Under the pieces are notes generated by a model, which worked only from the letters and a program-made list of their open reading frames with translations, did no database searches and had not been told where the DNA came from. 63,406 nucleotides of DNA, taken from Roseococcus sp. (GTDB lineage Bacteria > Pseudomonadota > Alphaproteobacteria > Acetobacterales > Acetobacteraceae). The first letter of the stretch is position 1; every line of letters starts with the position of its first letter. Of this stretch, positions 30,955-40,963 are shown one piece after another. The stretch is taken from assembly GCF_019747315.1 (NCBI RefSeq), contig NZ_JAIEQY010000001.1, positions 1-63,406 of the forward strand. Reading direction: 5' to 3'. The translations under genes were made by a program, and so were the position numbers.

Positions 30955-32862
30955 GCGTGTGGGCGCGATGAAGCAGGGGCTGCGCCGCGCGAAGTCGCGC
31001 AGCGCCGGCGGCAGCGGCTGGTTCTGATCCCCCACGGAAAGCCGTGCCCGCCCCGCCGTGGTCCATTGCGCGGGCTGCACCTCGGGTTCGGCAAAGCTGC
31101 CGCTGATCCGCACCGGAGCCTCCAGCGTGATGTTCCCCGTGCCCGGGCGATGGCTGGCAAAGAGCAGGTCCAGCCGCTGGAGGTTCAGGTCGAAGGTCGC
31201 CGACCCACTGACCAGCGCATTGGGCGCGCGCAGCCTGAGCGGCGCGATTTCCCCCACGCCCGCCTCCATCTCCAGCACGGCCAGCGCACAGGAGAGGCGT
31301 GCCCGCCCGCGCGAGGCGCGCTGCAAGGGCCGCGCATCATTGGGCGGGCGGTCCATCACCTCGCGCGCGATGGTCCCGCCGGGAATGGCGAGCACGCCGA
31401 GCAGACCCGCCTCCCGCGCCATCTCATTCAGGCTCCGGCCACGGCCGACGACCAGGAAACGCCCCTCCATCCGCCCGGTGAGCGGAATCTCGGTGAGGCC
31501 GATGGCGCGGCGCAGCGTGTCGAGATCGGCCTCCGTCATGGCGACCTCGGCGGTGAGGCGGGCTTCCTCGCCAACCGGCTCAAGCTGGGCATTGGCAGAG
31601 AGGCGGGCGCCGAAGGCCTGCAGGACCAGGCTTTCCACAATCACCATCTCCGGCCGCAGCGCGACCGAAAGCCGCGCCTCCCGCGCCTCGATGCCGCCAT
31701 AGAGCACCTCCCCCGCGCTCAGCCGGAGATCGATCAGCGGGACCCGCGCGCCGAGATGGGTCAGCGGCAAATCCACCTCCCCCTCCTCCTGTCCGGCCGC
31801 GCGCAGGACGCGGTTGAGATCAAGCCGGGTGATGGCGAGGTCCAGCGCGATGGTGTCGGGCTCGGCCAGCGGGGCCTCGGTCAATTGCAGCAGGCGCCCG
31901 GTGAAGGCGGCGCCGTCCATCTCGCCATAGGCGGCGGTGACGCGCCAGACGCGGCCCTGCCGGTCGAAGGTGCCGGCCAGCTCGATGGGCAGGCGCGGCA
32001 CGCCCTGGCGGCTGCTGCCGCCCAGCGCCAGCAGCGCGTCCGGATTGGGCGCGCGCAGTTCGACCTGGCCTTGCACGCCGTCCAGGTTCAGCGGGTCCCG
32101 CGCCGAGCCGATGAAGGCGAGGCTCGTCTCCCCGGCCGTGGCGGTGATGTCGAGGCTGAAGGGGGTCGCCGCGTCGCGGAAGGTTCCGATGCTGTCGAGC
32201 GGGCCTTCCAGCGTGAGCGGCACGCCGTTGTACTGGCCCTGGGCGCGCAGCATGATCGGGGCGTAGAGGCCCTCCGCCATCAGGCTGGCGCTCTCAATGC
32301 GCGCGGGCAGGCTCAGACCGCCGGTCGTGCGGAAGAGGATGCCGGCGCGGGCGATGCGGATGGCATCGAATTGCGGAAAGCGGCTGCGGTCCGGCAGCAG
32401 GGCCGGCCCCTCGCGGCCCGTGCCGAAATGCCAGTTGGCGACGCGCTGCGCATTGCGCTCCAGGATCAGCGAGACGCCCTCGACGTGCAGATCCCGCAGG
32501 ATGGGCTCGCCCCGCAGCAATTCCATCAGGTCGAGCTCGGCGGTGATGGTCTCGACGCGCAGCATGTCGGCCCGCGTGCCGCCCTCGACATTGGCGAGCT
32601 TCACGCCGCTCATGGCCAGGCGCAGGCGCTGCCCGGGGGTGACGCGCAAGCTCTCGATGGTTACCTGCCGGCCGAGCAGGGCGCTGGCCCGGTCCGCCGC
32701 CAATCCGGCCAGGTCCAGCTTTGGCAGCAGGAACCAGGCGCCGATAGGCAGGCTCAGCAGGAGGAACAGCAGCCCGGCCAGGGCGAACAGGGCTTTTCTC
32801 CCGCGGGAGATCGGGGGTTTGGCCGGCGGCTTGGCGTCGGGGGGGGGCTCGGCTTCGCTCAT
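30952..32862 (-). CDS. AsmA-family protein
   Basis: This 636-residue inner-membrane-anchored protein has a cytoplasmic proline-rich N-terminus (EAEPPPDAKPPAKPP), one membrane segment at about 22-47 (LFALAGLLFLLLSLPIGAWF) and a long periplasmic region rich in beta strands typical of AsmA/TamB-like proteins. The AsmA C-terminal domain is marked by GRSLNEMAREAGLLGVLAI. Members are linked to outer-membrane biogenesis and lipid transfer. The start ATG 32862 is chosen just before the anchor; upstream open frame overlaps the divergent ridA leader. Confidence 0.82.
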   Translation of the reverse strand: MSEAEPPPDAKPPAKPPISRGRKALFALAGLLFLLLSLPIGAWFLLPKLDLAGLAADRASALLGRQVTIESLRVTPGQRLRLAMSGVKLANVEGGTRADMLRVETITAELDLMELLRGEPILRDLHVEGVSLILERNAQRVANWHFGTGREGPALLPDRSRFPQFDAIRIARAGILFRTTGGLSLPARIESASLMAEGLYAPIMLRAQGQYNGVPLTLEGPLDSIGTFRDAATPFSLDITATAGETSLAFIGSARDPLNLDGVQGQVELRAPNPDALLALGGSSRQGVPRLPIELAGTFDRQGRVWRVTAAYGEMDGAAFTGRLLQLTEAPLAEPDTIALDLAITRLDLNRVLRAAGQEEGEVDLPLTHLGARVPLIDLRLSAGEVLYGGIEAREARLSVALRPEMVIVESLVLQAFGARLSANAQLEPVGEEARLTAEVAMTEADLDTLRRAIGLTEIPLTGRMEGRFLVVGRGRSLNEMAREAGLLGVLAIPGGTIAREVMDRPPNDARPLQRASRGRARLSCALAVLEMEAGVGEIAPLRLRAPNALVSGSATFDLNLQRLDLLFASHRPGTGNITLEAPVRISGSFAEPEVQPAQWTTAGRARLSVGDQNQPLPPALRDFARRSPCFIAPTR

Positions 32863-32950
32863 GGGGGCGCTATAGCCCGAAACGCGCCGGGGCGGGATGG
32901 CACGCCGGCGTCGATGCGCCACATTGGCATTGAACAGCCCGGAGGCCCCC

Positions 32951-33331
32951 ATGGATATTGATTTCTTCCACCCCCCGGCCCCCGGCGAGGCCCGCCCCTT
33001 CACCCGCGCGGTGCGGGCGGGGGGGCTGGTCTATGTCTCCGGCCATTCGGCGCCGCATGACCCCGCGCGCGGCATCCATCGCGGCGCGACCCCGGCCGAG
33101 GAGGTGCGCAATGCGCTCGCTTTCATCGCGGGACTGCTGGAGGAGGCGGGCAGCAGTCTCGATCGTGTGGTGCAGGTGACCATGCTGATCACCGACCGCG
33201 CCGACTACGCCGCCTGCAACGCGGAATATGTGAAGCATTTTCCGAGCGGCCTGCCGGCACGCCACACCGCGCTGTTCGGCGTGCCGACCGAGGCGCGGGT
33301 GGGCTTTGCCTGCGTGGCGCTGTCGGGATGA
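32951..33331 (+). CDS. RidA/YjgF-family protein
   Basis: This 126-residue protein has the YjgF/Rid fold signatures GGLVYVSGHSAPHD, EEVRNALAFIAGLLEEAG and the C-terminal PARHTALFGVPTEARVGFAC. RidA proteins deaminate reactive enamine/imine intermediates. The canonical Arg of the RidA active site is expected in the conserved PxR near PARHTA. The start ATG 32951 has GGAGG five bases upstream. It is coupled to the next gene by ATGA. Confidence 0.85.
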   Translation: MDIDFFHPPAPGEARPFTRAVRAGGLVYVSGHSAPHDPARGIHRGATPAEEVRNALAFIAGLLEEAGSSLDRVVQVTMLITDRADYAACNAEYVKHFPSGLPARHTALFGVPTEARVGFACVALSG

Positions 33332-33777
33332 ATCTGCGCTACGGCATGGAGATCCGTGCCGCCACGCCCACCGAGGCGCCCGGGCTCGCCATCCTCCTCG
33401 CCGAGGCCGGGCTACGCCTGGACGCCAGGGAGCTGGCCGAGCGCCTGGCGAAGTTGCGCCAGGGGCCGGCCACGGCCCTGGTGGCGCTGCAATGGGGGCC
33501 GCCCAGCGGCCTGCTTCTGATGCATTGGTACCCAAGCCTGGAATCCGCCGCCCCCATGGCGCGGATCACCCTGCTGCTGGTGGCGGCGGAGCAGCGCCGC
33601 CTCGGCATCGGCCGGCTGCTGCTCAAGGCGGCGGCGCAGGCCGCGCGCGTGGCCGGCTGCGACCGCATGGAGATGGCCTCGCCGCCGGATGCGGCCGCGC
33701 TGGAAGCCTTCTGCCGCGCGACGGGCTTCGCCGAGGCGGGCAGCAGCTTCGTGCGGTCCTTGCGCAAGCAGGCTTAG
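33328..33777 (+). CDS. GNAT-family N-acetyltransferase
   Basis: This 149-residue GNAT has an acetyl-CoA-binding segment RITLLLVAAEQRRLGIGRLL (Q/RxxGxG motif as QRRLGIG) and the typical C-terminal AFCRATGFAEAGSSF. The substrate is unknown. It follows ridA with a 4-nt overlap and converges on the histidine phosphatase gene, whose stop lies 2 bp away. Confidence 0.8.
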   Translation: MNLRYGMEIRAATPTEAPGLAILLAEAGLRLDARELAERLAKLRQGPATALVALQWGPPSGLLLMHWYPSLESAAPMARITLLLVAAEQRRLGIGRLLLKAAAQAARVAGCDRMEMASPPDAAALEAFCRATGFAEAGSSFVRSLRKQA

Positions 33778-33778
33778 C

Positions 33779-34345
33779 TCAGGGCTTGATACGGCCGACC
33801 ACCGTCAGGCTCCCGGCTTGCAGCACGATGCCCTCGCCCGATGCGGGCACGATCCGCGTCAGCGCGGTGATGTTGACCTGGTGAGTGCTGACGAAGAGCG
33901 CGCCCGGCCCGCCCCAGCCCAGCAGCAGGCGGCGCGCGGCCTCGGTCTGGGCGGGGCCGGTGGAACGATCCGCGAAGAAGGAGTTGAAGGCCGGCTCCGA
34001 CCGGCCGCGGCCGGGGAAGGCGAGTTCGGCGGTCTCCGTCGTGCGGCACCATTGTGAGGTGAGCACGGCGCCCACCGCCACGCCCCTGGCGCGCAGGGCC
34101 TCGCCGATGCGGATGGCCTGGGCGCGGCCCTCGGTGTCCAGGTTGCGCTGGGTGGCGCATTCGCCGAGGCGCATCCCGGCGGGATCGCCGCCGCCGGGCG
34201 CATGGGCGTGGCGGAACAGGACGATGCCGCCCTGGCGCAGCGCCTCCCAGGCGGCGTCCTCGGACGCGCGGGCCTGAAACGGGCAGAGAAGCGCGCCGAG
34301 CCCAAGGGCCAGGATACGGCGGGGAAAGGGGGTTCGTGGCGGCAT
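33779..34345 (-). CDS. Exported histidine phosphatase-family protein
   Basis: The 188-residue protein begins with a signal peptide (RRILALGLGALLCPFQARAS) and has the phosphohistidine motif as GIVLFRHAHAPGG, a central TSQWCRTTETAELAF and the second catalytic His in LFVSTHQVNITAL. The pattern matches the branch of the histidine phosphatase superfamily secreted by many proteobacteria. The substrate is unknown. The start is ATG 34345; the frame is open much further upstream, but only as a shadow of the divergent amidohydrolase gene. Confidence 0.85.
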   Translation of the reverse strand: MPPRTPFPRRILALGLGALLCPFQARASEDAAWEALRQGGIVLFRHAHAPGGGDPAGMRLGECATQRNLDTEGRAQAIRIGEALRARGVAVGAVLTSQWCRTTETAELAFPGRGRSEPAFNSFFADRSTGPAQTEAARRLLLGWGGPGALFVSTHQVNITALTRIVPASGEGIVLQAGSLTVVGRIKP

Positions 34346-34441
34346 GGGGGTTGAGCTGTGGTGCCTGGCCGGCGCCGCAAGAGCCCTCCCTGGCGCCGGA
34401 ACGCCAAGGATGCAAAGCTTCGCGCCAGGGAGAACGCATCC

Positions 34442-36139
34442 ATGGCCGAAGCCAGCCTCATCATCCGCGGCGGGACCCTCGTGGACGGCACGGGGGGCCA
34501 GCCGTTTGAAGCGGACCTCGTGGTGGCCCATGGCCGCATCGCCGCCATCGGCCGCAACCTGTCCGTCCCGCGCGGCACGCCCGAGCTCGATGCGCGCGGG
34601 CATCTGGTCACGCCGGGCTTCGTGGACATCCACACGCATTACGACGCCCAGGCGACCTGGACCTCGGAGATCCTGTCCTCCTCGCTGCATGGGGTGACGA
34701 CGGCCCTGCTCGGCAATTGCGGCGTGGGCTTCGCGCCCTGCCGGCCGGAAAGCCGGGACATGCTGGTGAAGCTGATGGAGGGCGTGGAGGATCTGCCCGA
34801 AGTCGTGCTCACCGAGGGCCTGCCCTGGAACTGGGAAAGCTTCCCGGAATACCTGAACGCCCTGGAAGCCCGCCCCTACGACATGGACATCGCGACCCAG
34901 GTGCCGCACGCCGCGCTGCGCGTCCATGTGATGGGCCGCCGTGGCTTCGAGCGCGAGCCCGCCAACGCCGAGGATCGCGCCGAGATGGCGCGCCTCGCGC
35001 GGGAGGGGATCGCGGCGGGCGCGCTCGGCTTCTCCACCTCGCGGGCGATCGCCCACAAGACGCTGGCGGGCGAGCCCACGCCGACACTGGGTGCGGCCGA
35101 GATCGAGCTGGCCGAGATCGCCGCCGGGCTCGGGGGCGGCTGGATGCAGCTCATCTCCGATTTCGACGACCCTGCCGAGGAAGAATGGGAGCGGCTGATG
35201 CGCATCGCGCGCATCGCGAAGCGGCCCATGACCTTCTCGCTGCTGCAGCGCGAATCGCGCCCGGATTTCTGGCGCTGGATCCTGCAACAGGTGAGCGCCG
35301 CCAATGCCGGGGGCATCCAGGTGACCGGCCAGGTGATGGGCCGCCCCGTGGGCCTCATGTTCGGCTGGGAGCTTTCGCAGCACCCCTTCCTGACCCGCGC
35401 CGGCTTCCGCGAGGTGGCGCATCTCCCCATCACCGAGCGAGCGGCAGCCCTGCGTGATCCCGAGCGCCGCGCCCGTATCCTGGCCGAGCCCACCGAGCCG
35501 GCGCTGCAGGCGCGGCTGAACAACTACGCCCGCATCTACAAGCTGACGCCCGATTACGAACCGCCGCCCGAGGCCAGCGTGTTGGAACAGGCCAAGCGCC
35601 TGGGCCGTGACCCGGAGGACCTCTGCTACGACTGGATGCTGGAGGAAGACGGCCGCGCCATCCTGAACCGCCCGCTGCTGAACTACGCCGATGGCAACCT
35701 GGATGCGATCCGCGAGATGGTGACGCATCCGCACACGCTCATGGGCCTGGGCGATGGCGGCGCGCATGTGGGCTATATCTGCGATGCCTCGGCCCCCACG
35801 CATATGCTGACCCACTGGGCGCGGGACCGCGCGCGGGGCGGGCGGCTGCCGGTGGAATTCGTGGTGAAGCGCCTCGCCGCCGACAATGCGGGGGCACTCG
35901 GGCTGCATGATCGCGGCCGGCTCGCCGTGGGGCTGCGCGCCGACATCAATGTGGTGGATTTCGACAAGCTCGCCATCGAGCGCCCGAACATGCGCTACGA
36001 CCTGCCGGCCGGCGGCAAGCGCCTGGTGCAGGGTGCGCGCGGCTACCGCGCGACCATCTGCGCGGGCGAGATCGTGCATGAACATGGCCAGGCCACGGGC
36101 GCCCTGCCCGGCCGGCTCATTCGCGGAGGGAAAGCATGA
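34442..36139 (+). CDS. D-aminoacylase-type amidohydrolase, copy 1
   Basis: This 565-residue zinc amidohydrolase of the N-acyl-D-amino-acid deacylase group has the metal-binding [15 protein letters not shown] motif near residue 60, then [22 protein letters not shown], and a late [15 protein letters not shown] with the catalytic Asp region. The start ATG 34442 has GGGAG nine bases upstream. The next gene is a clear paralogue, overlapping by ATGA, followed by a binding protein. The substrate could be an N-acyl-D-amino acid or a cyclic amide; the sequence does not decide. Confidence 0.85.
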   Translation: MAEASLIIRGGTLVDGTGGQPFEADLVVAHGRIAAIGRNLSVPRGTPELDARGHLVTPGFVDIHTHYDAQATWTSEILSSSLHGVTTALLGNCGVGFAPCRPESRDMLVKLMEGVEDLPEVVLTEGLPWNWESFPEYLNALEARPYDMDIATQVPHAALRVHVMGRRGFEREPANAEDRAEMARLAREGIAAGALGFSTSRAIAHKTLAGEPTPTLGAAEIELAEIAAGLGGGWMQLISDFDDPAEEEWERLMRIARIAKRPMTFSLLQRESRPDFWRWILQQVSAANAGGIQVTGQVMGRPVGLMFGWELSQHPFLTRAGFREVAHLPITERAAALRDPERRARILAEPTEPALQARLNNYARIYKLTPDYEPPPEASVLEQAKRLGRDPEDLCYDWMLEEDGRAILNRPLLNYADGNLDAIREMVTHPHTLMGLGDGGAHVGYICDASAPTHMLTHWARDRARGGRLPVEFVVKRLAADNAGALGLHDRGRLAVGLRADINVVDFDKLAIERPNMRYDLPAGGKRLVQGARGYRATICAGEIVHEHGQATGALPGRLIRGGKA

Positions 36140-37833
36140 CCCACGACATCGTCATTCGCGGCGGCACCATCCTCGATGGCACCGGCGCGCCAGGCTTCAC
36201 CGGCGACGTTGCGATCCAGGGCGGCAAGATCGTCCAGGTCGGTGAAGTCACTGGCCAGGGCGCCGAGGAGATGGACGCGACCGGCCTGCTGGTGACACCC
36301 GGCTTCGTGGACATCCACACGCATTATGACGGCCAGGCCGTCTGGGACAGCCACCTCGCCCCCTCCGCCTGGCATGGTGTCACCACCGCGCTGATGGGCA
36401 ATTGCGGCGTGGGCTTCGCGCCCTGCCGCGCGGAGGATCGCGAGACGCTGATTGCGCTCATGGAAGGTGTGGAGGACATCCCGGGCCCCGTGCTGCATGA
36501 GGGGCTGAACTGGTCCTGGGAGAGCTTCCCCGAATACCTCGACGCGCTGGAACGCAAGCCGCGCGACATCGATATCGGCGCCCTCCTGCCCCATGGCGCG
36601 CTGCGCGTGCATGTGATGGGAAGCCGCGCGCTCGAACTGGAGAACGCGACGGCCGATGAGATCGACCGCATGCGGGCGCTGACGGCCGAGGCCGCGGCCG
36701 CCGGCGCCTTTGGCGCGAGCACCAGCCGAACCATCAGCCACAAGACGCTCGCCGGCGACCCGACGCCGACGCTCAAGGCGCAGGAAGATGAATTGATCGG
36801 CCTCGCCGCTGGCCTCACCGAGGGTGGCGGCGGCTTGCTGGAAATGGTGTCCGACTGGAACACGCCGGACCCCGCCACGGAGTTCGCGATGGTGCGCCGC
36901 GTGGCCGTTGCCTCCGGCCGGCCCATCGTCTTCTCGCTGACCGCGCGGCATGACCGCACCGAGGCCTGGAAGGAACTCCTCGCCCTTTCGGATGACGCGG
37001 CGGAGAACGGGCTGGATATCCGCCCCGTCTTCCCGCCGCGGCCCATCGGCATCCTGCTGGGGCTGGTCGGCTCACAGAACCCCTTCTCCGGCTGCCCCTC
37101 CTACAAGGATGTGGCCCACCTGCCCCCGGCCCAGCGCGCCGCAGCGATGCGCGAGCCCGGGCTGCGCGCGCGCATCCTGAGCGAGGACCGGGTGGCGGGC
37201 TCCAACTTCCCGCTCATCACGCGGCTGCATTGGGCGCGCATGTTTCCCTTCGGCGCCCCGCCCGACTACGCGCCGCCGCGCGAGAAGAGCCTGGAGGCCC
37301 AGGCCGGGCGCGAAGGCCGCAAGCCCGAGGAGGTCGCCTACGACCTGCTGACCGAGGGCGAGGGCACCAACTTCATCTTCGCGCCACTGACGAACTTCGC
37401 CGACTACACGCTGGACGCCTCGGCCGAATGCCTGCGGCATCGCAACGCCATCATCGGGCTTTCGGATGGCGGGGCGCATGTCGGCTTCATCTCCGATGGC
37501 AGTTTCCCGACCTTCGTGCTGATGCATTGGGGCAAGCAGGGCTTCCCCATGGAGGAGTTGATCCGCCGCCAGACGAGCGACACCGCCCGCGCCATGGGCC
37601 TGACCGACCGCGGCGTGCTGGCGCCGGGCTACCTGGCCGACCTCAACCTGATCGCGGAGGGGGAGCTCGGCCTGCTGCCGCCGCAGATGGTGCATGACCT
37701 GCCGGCCGGCGGGCGGCGGCTGTTGCAGGCGCCCTCCGGCTATCGCGCCACCATCAAGCGCGGCGTCGTCACCTATCGCAATGGCGTCGAGACGGGCGCC
37801 CTGCCCGGCAAGCTGCTGCGGCGGGGTGCGTGA
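36136..37833 (+). CDS. D-aminoacylase-type amidohydrolase, copy 2
   Basis: The 565-residue paralogue of the preceding gene has the same length and motifs: [58 protein letters not shown]. Divergence between the copies is spread along the whole length, so this is an old tandem duplication or a pair of specialised isozymes. Both are probably co-transcribed with the Bug-type binding protein that follows. Confidence 0.85.
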   Translation: MTHDIVIRGGTILDGTGAPGFTGDVAIQGGKIVQVGEVTGQGAEEMDATGLLVTPGFVDIHTHYDGQAVWDSHLAPSAWHGVTTALMGNCGVGFAPCRAEDRETLIALMEGVEDIPGPVLHEGLNWSWESFPEYLDALERKPRDIDIGALLPHGALRVHVMGSRALELENATADEIDRMRALTAEAAAAGAFGASTSRTISHKTLAGDPTPTLKAQEDELIGLAAGLTEGGGGLLEMVSDWNTPDPATEFAMVRRVAVASGRPIVFSLTARHDRTEAWKELLALSDDAAENGLDIRPVFPPRPIGILLGLVGSQNPFSGCPSYKDVAHLPPAQRAAAMREPGLRARILSEDRVAGSNFPLITRLHWARMFPFGAPPDYAPPREKSLEAQAGREGRKPEEVAYDLLTEGEGTNFIFAPLTNFADYTLDASAECLRHRNAIIGLSDGGAHVGFISDGSFPTFVLMHWGKQGFPMEELIRRQTSDTARAMGLTDRGVLAPGYLADLNLIAEGELGLLPPQMVHDLPAGGRRLLQAPSGYRATIKRGVVTYRNGVETGALPGKLLRRGA

Positions 37834-38765
37834 TGCGCTGGCTGGCGCTGTTCCTGGGGCTGCTGGCGGGGCCGGCGCTGGCGCAGACGCGCCCCGTCAC
37901 GCTCATCGTCCCCTTCGCCGCGGGCGGTGCGACCGACGCCATCGCCCGCCTGGTGGGCGAGCATATGGGCCGCACCCTGGGCCAGGTGGTGGTGGTCGAG
38001 AATGTGGCCGGCGCGGGCGGGACCATCGGCTCGGAGCGCGTGGCCAATTCGCTGCCGGATGGCCAGACCATCCTGATCAACCAGCTCGCCCTGCTGGCGG
38101 CCCCGGGCCTGATCCCGAACCTGCGCTTCGACACGCGCACCGCCTTCGCGCCCGTGGGCCTGGTGAACACCGGCCCCACCGTGCTCTCGGCGCGGCGCGG
38201 GCTGGATCAGCCGCTCGCCTGGCTGCGCGCTCAGGGCGAACGCGCCAACATCGGCCATGGCGGCCTCGGCACCAGCGGGCATCTCTGCGCCTTGCAGGTG
38301 GCGCAGGCGCTGGGCATCCAGCCGACGCTCGTGACCTATCGCGGCGGCGGTCCCGCCATGAACGACCTCGTCGCCGGCAGCATCGACCTGCTGTGTGATC
38401 AATCCACCAACGCCATTCCGCAGCTCACGGCCGGCACCATCCAGGGCGTGCTCGTCACCTCAGCGGCGCGGCTGGCCCCGATCCCGAACGTTCCGACCTC
38501 GGCCGAGGCGGGGGTGCCGGCGGTCAACCTGCATGTCTGGCACGGGCTCTATGTGGCGCGCGGTACACCGCCCGAGGTGATCAACCGGCTGAACGCGGCA
38601 CTCCGCGCCGCGGTGGCGGACCCCGCCATCGTTGCCCGCTTCGCGCAGCTGGGCACCACACCCTTCCCGCCCGGGGACCAGACGCCGGAACGCCATGCCG
38701 ATTTCTTCGCCGCCGAGCTGGAGCGGATCACCCGGCTGCTGGCCGATGCCGGCGTGAAGCCCTAG
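37833..38765 (+). CDS. Bug/TctC-family periplasmic binding protein (copy A)
   Basis: This is a binding protein of about 310 residues with a signal peptide (MRWLALFLGLLAGPALAQ) and the Bug signature RPVTLIVPFAAGGATDAIAR, then GHGGLGTSGHLCALQ and PTSAEAGVPAVNLHVWHG. Bug proteins capture carboxylates or amides for TctAB-type tripartite transporters, or act as sensors. No tctA/tctB is in the window. Its start overlaps the amidohydrolase stop (TGATG), so its ligand may be the amidohydrolase substrate. Its end overlaps the end of ubiK by 4 nt. Confidence 0.88.
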   Translation: MRWLALFLGLLAGPALAQTRPVTLIVPFAAGGATDAIARLVGEHMGRTLGQVVVVENVAGAGGTIGSERVANSLPDGQTILINQLALLAAPGLIPNLRFDTRTAFAPVGLVNTGPTVLSARRGLDQPLAWLRAQGERANIGHGGLGTSGHLCALQVAQALGIQPTLVTYRGGGPAMNDLVAGSIDLLCDQSTNAIPQLTAGTIQGVLVTSAARLAPIPNVPTSAEAGVPAVNLHVWHGLYVARGTPPEVINRLNAALRAAVADPAIVARFAQLGTTPFPPGDQTPERHADFFAAELERITRLLADAGVKP

Positions 38766-39031
38766 CCCTGCGGCGCCTTCAGCGCGGCGATCTCGGCTTC
38801 CAGCGCCGCCACGCGGAGTTCCAGCGCCTCGGCATGGGCGCGGGCGCGGCGGGCCACTTCCATGGCGGCGTCCAAATCCTCGGCGCGGGCCAGTTCCAGC
38901 TTGCGCACGATCGCCTCGGCCTGGGCGCGGGCCATGGCTTCCATCTCGGCGCGCAGCCCCGCAAAGACGGAGAAGGCGCCCCCGGCCATCCCGGCCAGGT
39001 CATCCAGCCGTTGCCGGCCATCCTTGCGCAT
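38762..39031 (-). CDS. ubiK: UbiK/BMFP-type ubiquinone biosynthesis accessory factor
   Basis: This 89-residue acidic helical protein starts RKDGRQRLDDLAGMAGGAFS and ends with a coiled coil (LELRVAALEAEIAALK), the plan of the BMFP family; UbiK is reported to help the aerobic ubiquinone-making Ubi proteins. The start ATG 39031 has AAGGAGGGG five bases upstream. It is divergent from hldD. Confidence 0.8.
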   Translation of the reverse strand: MRKDGRQRLDDLAGMAGGAFSVFAGLRAEMEAMARAQAEAIVRKLELARAEDLDAAMEVARRARAHAEALELRVAALEAEIAALKAPQG

Positions 39032-39078
39032 CGAAACCCCTCCTTGCTGCGGCGTGGCGGGCGTTCTAACCCGCATCC

Positions 39079-40047
39079 ATGATCCTCGTCACCGGCGGCG
39101 CCGGCTTCATCGGTTCGAACCTTGTCGCAGCTCTCACCGCCCGTGGCGAGGAGGTGGTGGTGCTGGACTGGCTCGGCAAGGACGAGAAGTGGCGCAACCT
39201 GGAAGGCGCGATCCTCGCCGGCCTCCTGCCGCCGTCCGAGCTGGATGCGGCGCTGGCGAGGCGCCCGCGCGCCGTGGTCCATATGGGCGCGATCAGCGCC
39301 ACCACTGAGACGGATGGTGACCTCGTCGCCGCGTCCAACCTCACCCTCTCGCTCAGGCTGTGGGACTGGTGCGCGGCCCACGGCGTGCCGTTCATCTATG
39401 CCTCCTCTGCCGCCACCTATGGCGATGGCGACCAGGGCTTCGAGGATGGTGAGACGCCGGAGGAGCTGGCACGCCTCAAGCCGCTGAACCTCTATGGCTG
39501 GTCCAAGCACGCCTTCGACCGGCGCGTGGCGCAGATGCTGGCTTTGGGCCGCGCCAAGCCACCACAATGGGCCGGCCTGAAATTCTTCAACGTCTATGGC
39601 CCGCGCGAGGGCCATAAGGGCCGCATGGCCAGCGTGGCGCTGCACAAGTATCGCGAGATCCTGACCGGCGCCCCCGCGCGCCTCTTCGCCTCGGACCGCC
39701 CGGGCATCGCGGACGGCATGCAGAGCCGCGACTTCGTCAATGTGGGCGACTGCGTGCGGGTGATGCTGTGGCTGCTCGACAATCCCGGCGTCTCGGGGCT
39801 GTTCAATTGCGGCAGCGGGCAGGCGCGCAGCTTCCTCGACCTCACGCGCGCCGTCTTCGCCGCACTCGGCCTGCCCGAGCGGATCGAATTCATGCCCATG
39901 CCGGCCGACCTAGCCGGCAAGTACCAGTATTTCACCGAGGCGCCGATGGCGAAGCTGCGCCAGGCCGGCTACCCGCATCCGCCCACCTCGCTGGAAGAAG
40001 GTGTGGCGGAATACGTGAACTGGCTGCGCGCGTCGTCGGACGGCTGA
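39079..40047 (+). CDS. hldD: ADP-L-glycero-D-manno-heptose 6-epimerase
   Basis: HldD makes the heptose donor for the lipopolysaccharide inner core. The 322-residue SDR protein has the NAD(P) motif VTGGAGFIGSNLV at the N-terminus, the catalytic YGWSKHAFD (YxxxK), FFNVYGPREGHKGRMAS and QSRDFVNVGDCVRV. These are specific to HldD within extended SDRs. No good ribosome-binding site precedes ATG 39079, so a short-leader or leaderless transcript is possible. Confidence 0.93.
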   Translation: MILVTGGAGFIGSNLVAALTARGEEVVVLDWLGKDEKWRNLEGAILAGLLPPSELDAALARRPRAVVHMGAISATTETDGDLVAASNLTLSLRLWDWCAAHGVPFIYASSAATYGDGDQGFEDGETPEELARLKPLNLYGWSKHAFDRRVAQMLALGRAKPPQWAGLKFFNVYGPREGHKGRMASVALHKYREILTGAPARLFASDRPGIADGMQSRDFVNVGDCVRVMLWLLDNPGVSGLFNCGSGQARSFLDLTRAVFAALGLPERIEFMPMPADLAGKYQYFTEAPMAKLRQAGYPHPPTSLEEGVAEYVNWLRASSDG

Positions 40048-40070
40048 TTCACGCCTGCGGCGACCAGACG

Positions 40071-40859
40071 TCAGCGCCCCTTGAACACCGGCTTGCGCTT
40101 CTCGTTGAAGCTCGCGATGCCCTCATGCCGGTCCTCGGTGCCGACCAGGCGGTTATAGGCCTCGATCTCGAAGCGGAAGCCGGTCCGCAGATCCATCTGC
40201 AGGCCGTAATGGATGCTCTTCTTGGCCTGGCGTACCGAGAGCGGCGCGTTGTCGGCGATGCGCTGCGCCGTCTCCAGCGCGGCGGGCAGCAGGGCCTCGG
40301 CCGGGTACACGGCGTTGAGGATGCCCCAGTCCAGCGCCTGCTGCGCCGTGAAGGGCCGCCCAGTGAGGATGATTTCCTTCGCGCGCCGCTCGCCCACCGC
40401 GCGGGGCAGGTTTTGTGTGCCGCCCGCGCCGGGCATGATGCCGATGGTGACTTCCGTCAGCGCGAAGCGAGCGCCCTCCGCGCCGTAGGCAAAGTCTGAC
40501 GCCAGCACCATCTCGAGCCCACCCGCATAGGCATGGCCGTTCACCGCCGCGATGACAGGAATGGGGCAATCCATCAGCGCCCAATAGGCGCGTTCGAAGA
40601 TCTCATGCTGCGCCTGCCACTGGGCGTCGGTCATGCCCAGCCGCTCCTTCAGGTCGCCGCCGGCGCAGAATGCGCGCCCGCCCGTCGCGGTGAAGACGAC
40701 GCAGCGGATGCCGCGCGCATCCTCGGTCAGCGCGGTCCAGAGTGCCAGCAGGTCCCGCCCCATCTGCGTGTTCAGCGCATTGGCGACCTCGGGGCGGTTC
40801 AGCCGGATGGTGAGCAGATGCGGCGCGGGCTCCTCCAGCGCCAGGGTCTCGAATTGCAT
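40071..40859 (-). CDS. Enoyl-CoA hydratase/isomerase-family protein
   Basis: This 262-residue crotonase-fold protein has the oxyanion-hole motif GRAFCAGGDLKERLGM and the second loop NGHAYAGGLEMVLASDF; a Glu follows in the ALTEVTIGIMPGAGGTQNLP segment that supplies catalytic residues in hydratases. It may serve fatty-acid or branched-chain degradation. The start ATG 40859 has AGAGGGA eight bases upstream. It is divergent from the Bug gene pair. Confidence 0.87.
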   Translation of the reverse strand: MQFETLALEEPAPHLLTIRLNRPEVANALNTQMGRDLLALWTALTEDARGIRCVVFTATGGRAFCAGGDLKERLGMTDAQWQAQHEIFERAYWALMDCPIPVIAAVNGHAYAGGLEMVLASDFAYGAEGARFALTEVTIGIMPGAGGTQNLPRAVGERRAKEIILTGRPFTAQQALDWGILNAVYPAEALLPAALETAQRIADNAPLSVRQAKKSIHYGLQMDLRTGFRFEIEAYNRLVGTEDRHEGIASFNEKRKPVFKGR

Positions 40860-40963
40860 GCGGCTTGTCCCTCTCTCGCTCCGCGCATTTGGCGACGCGC
40901 GAAGGCCCTTGCGCAAGCCAGTGCCCCGCCGCTATGCGCGGATGACATTCGGGAGAGAAACAC

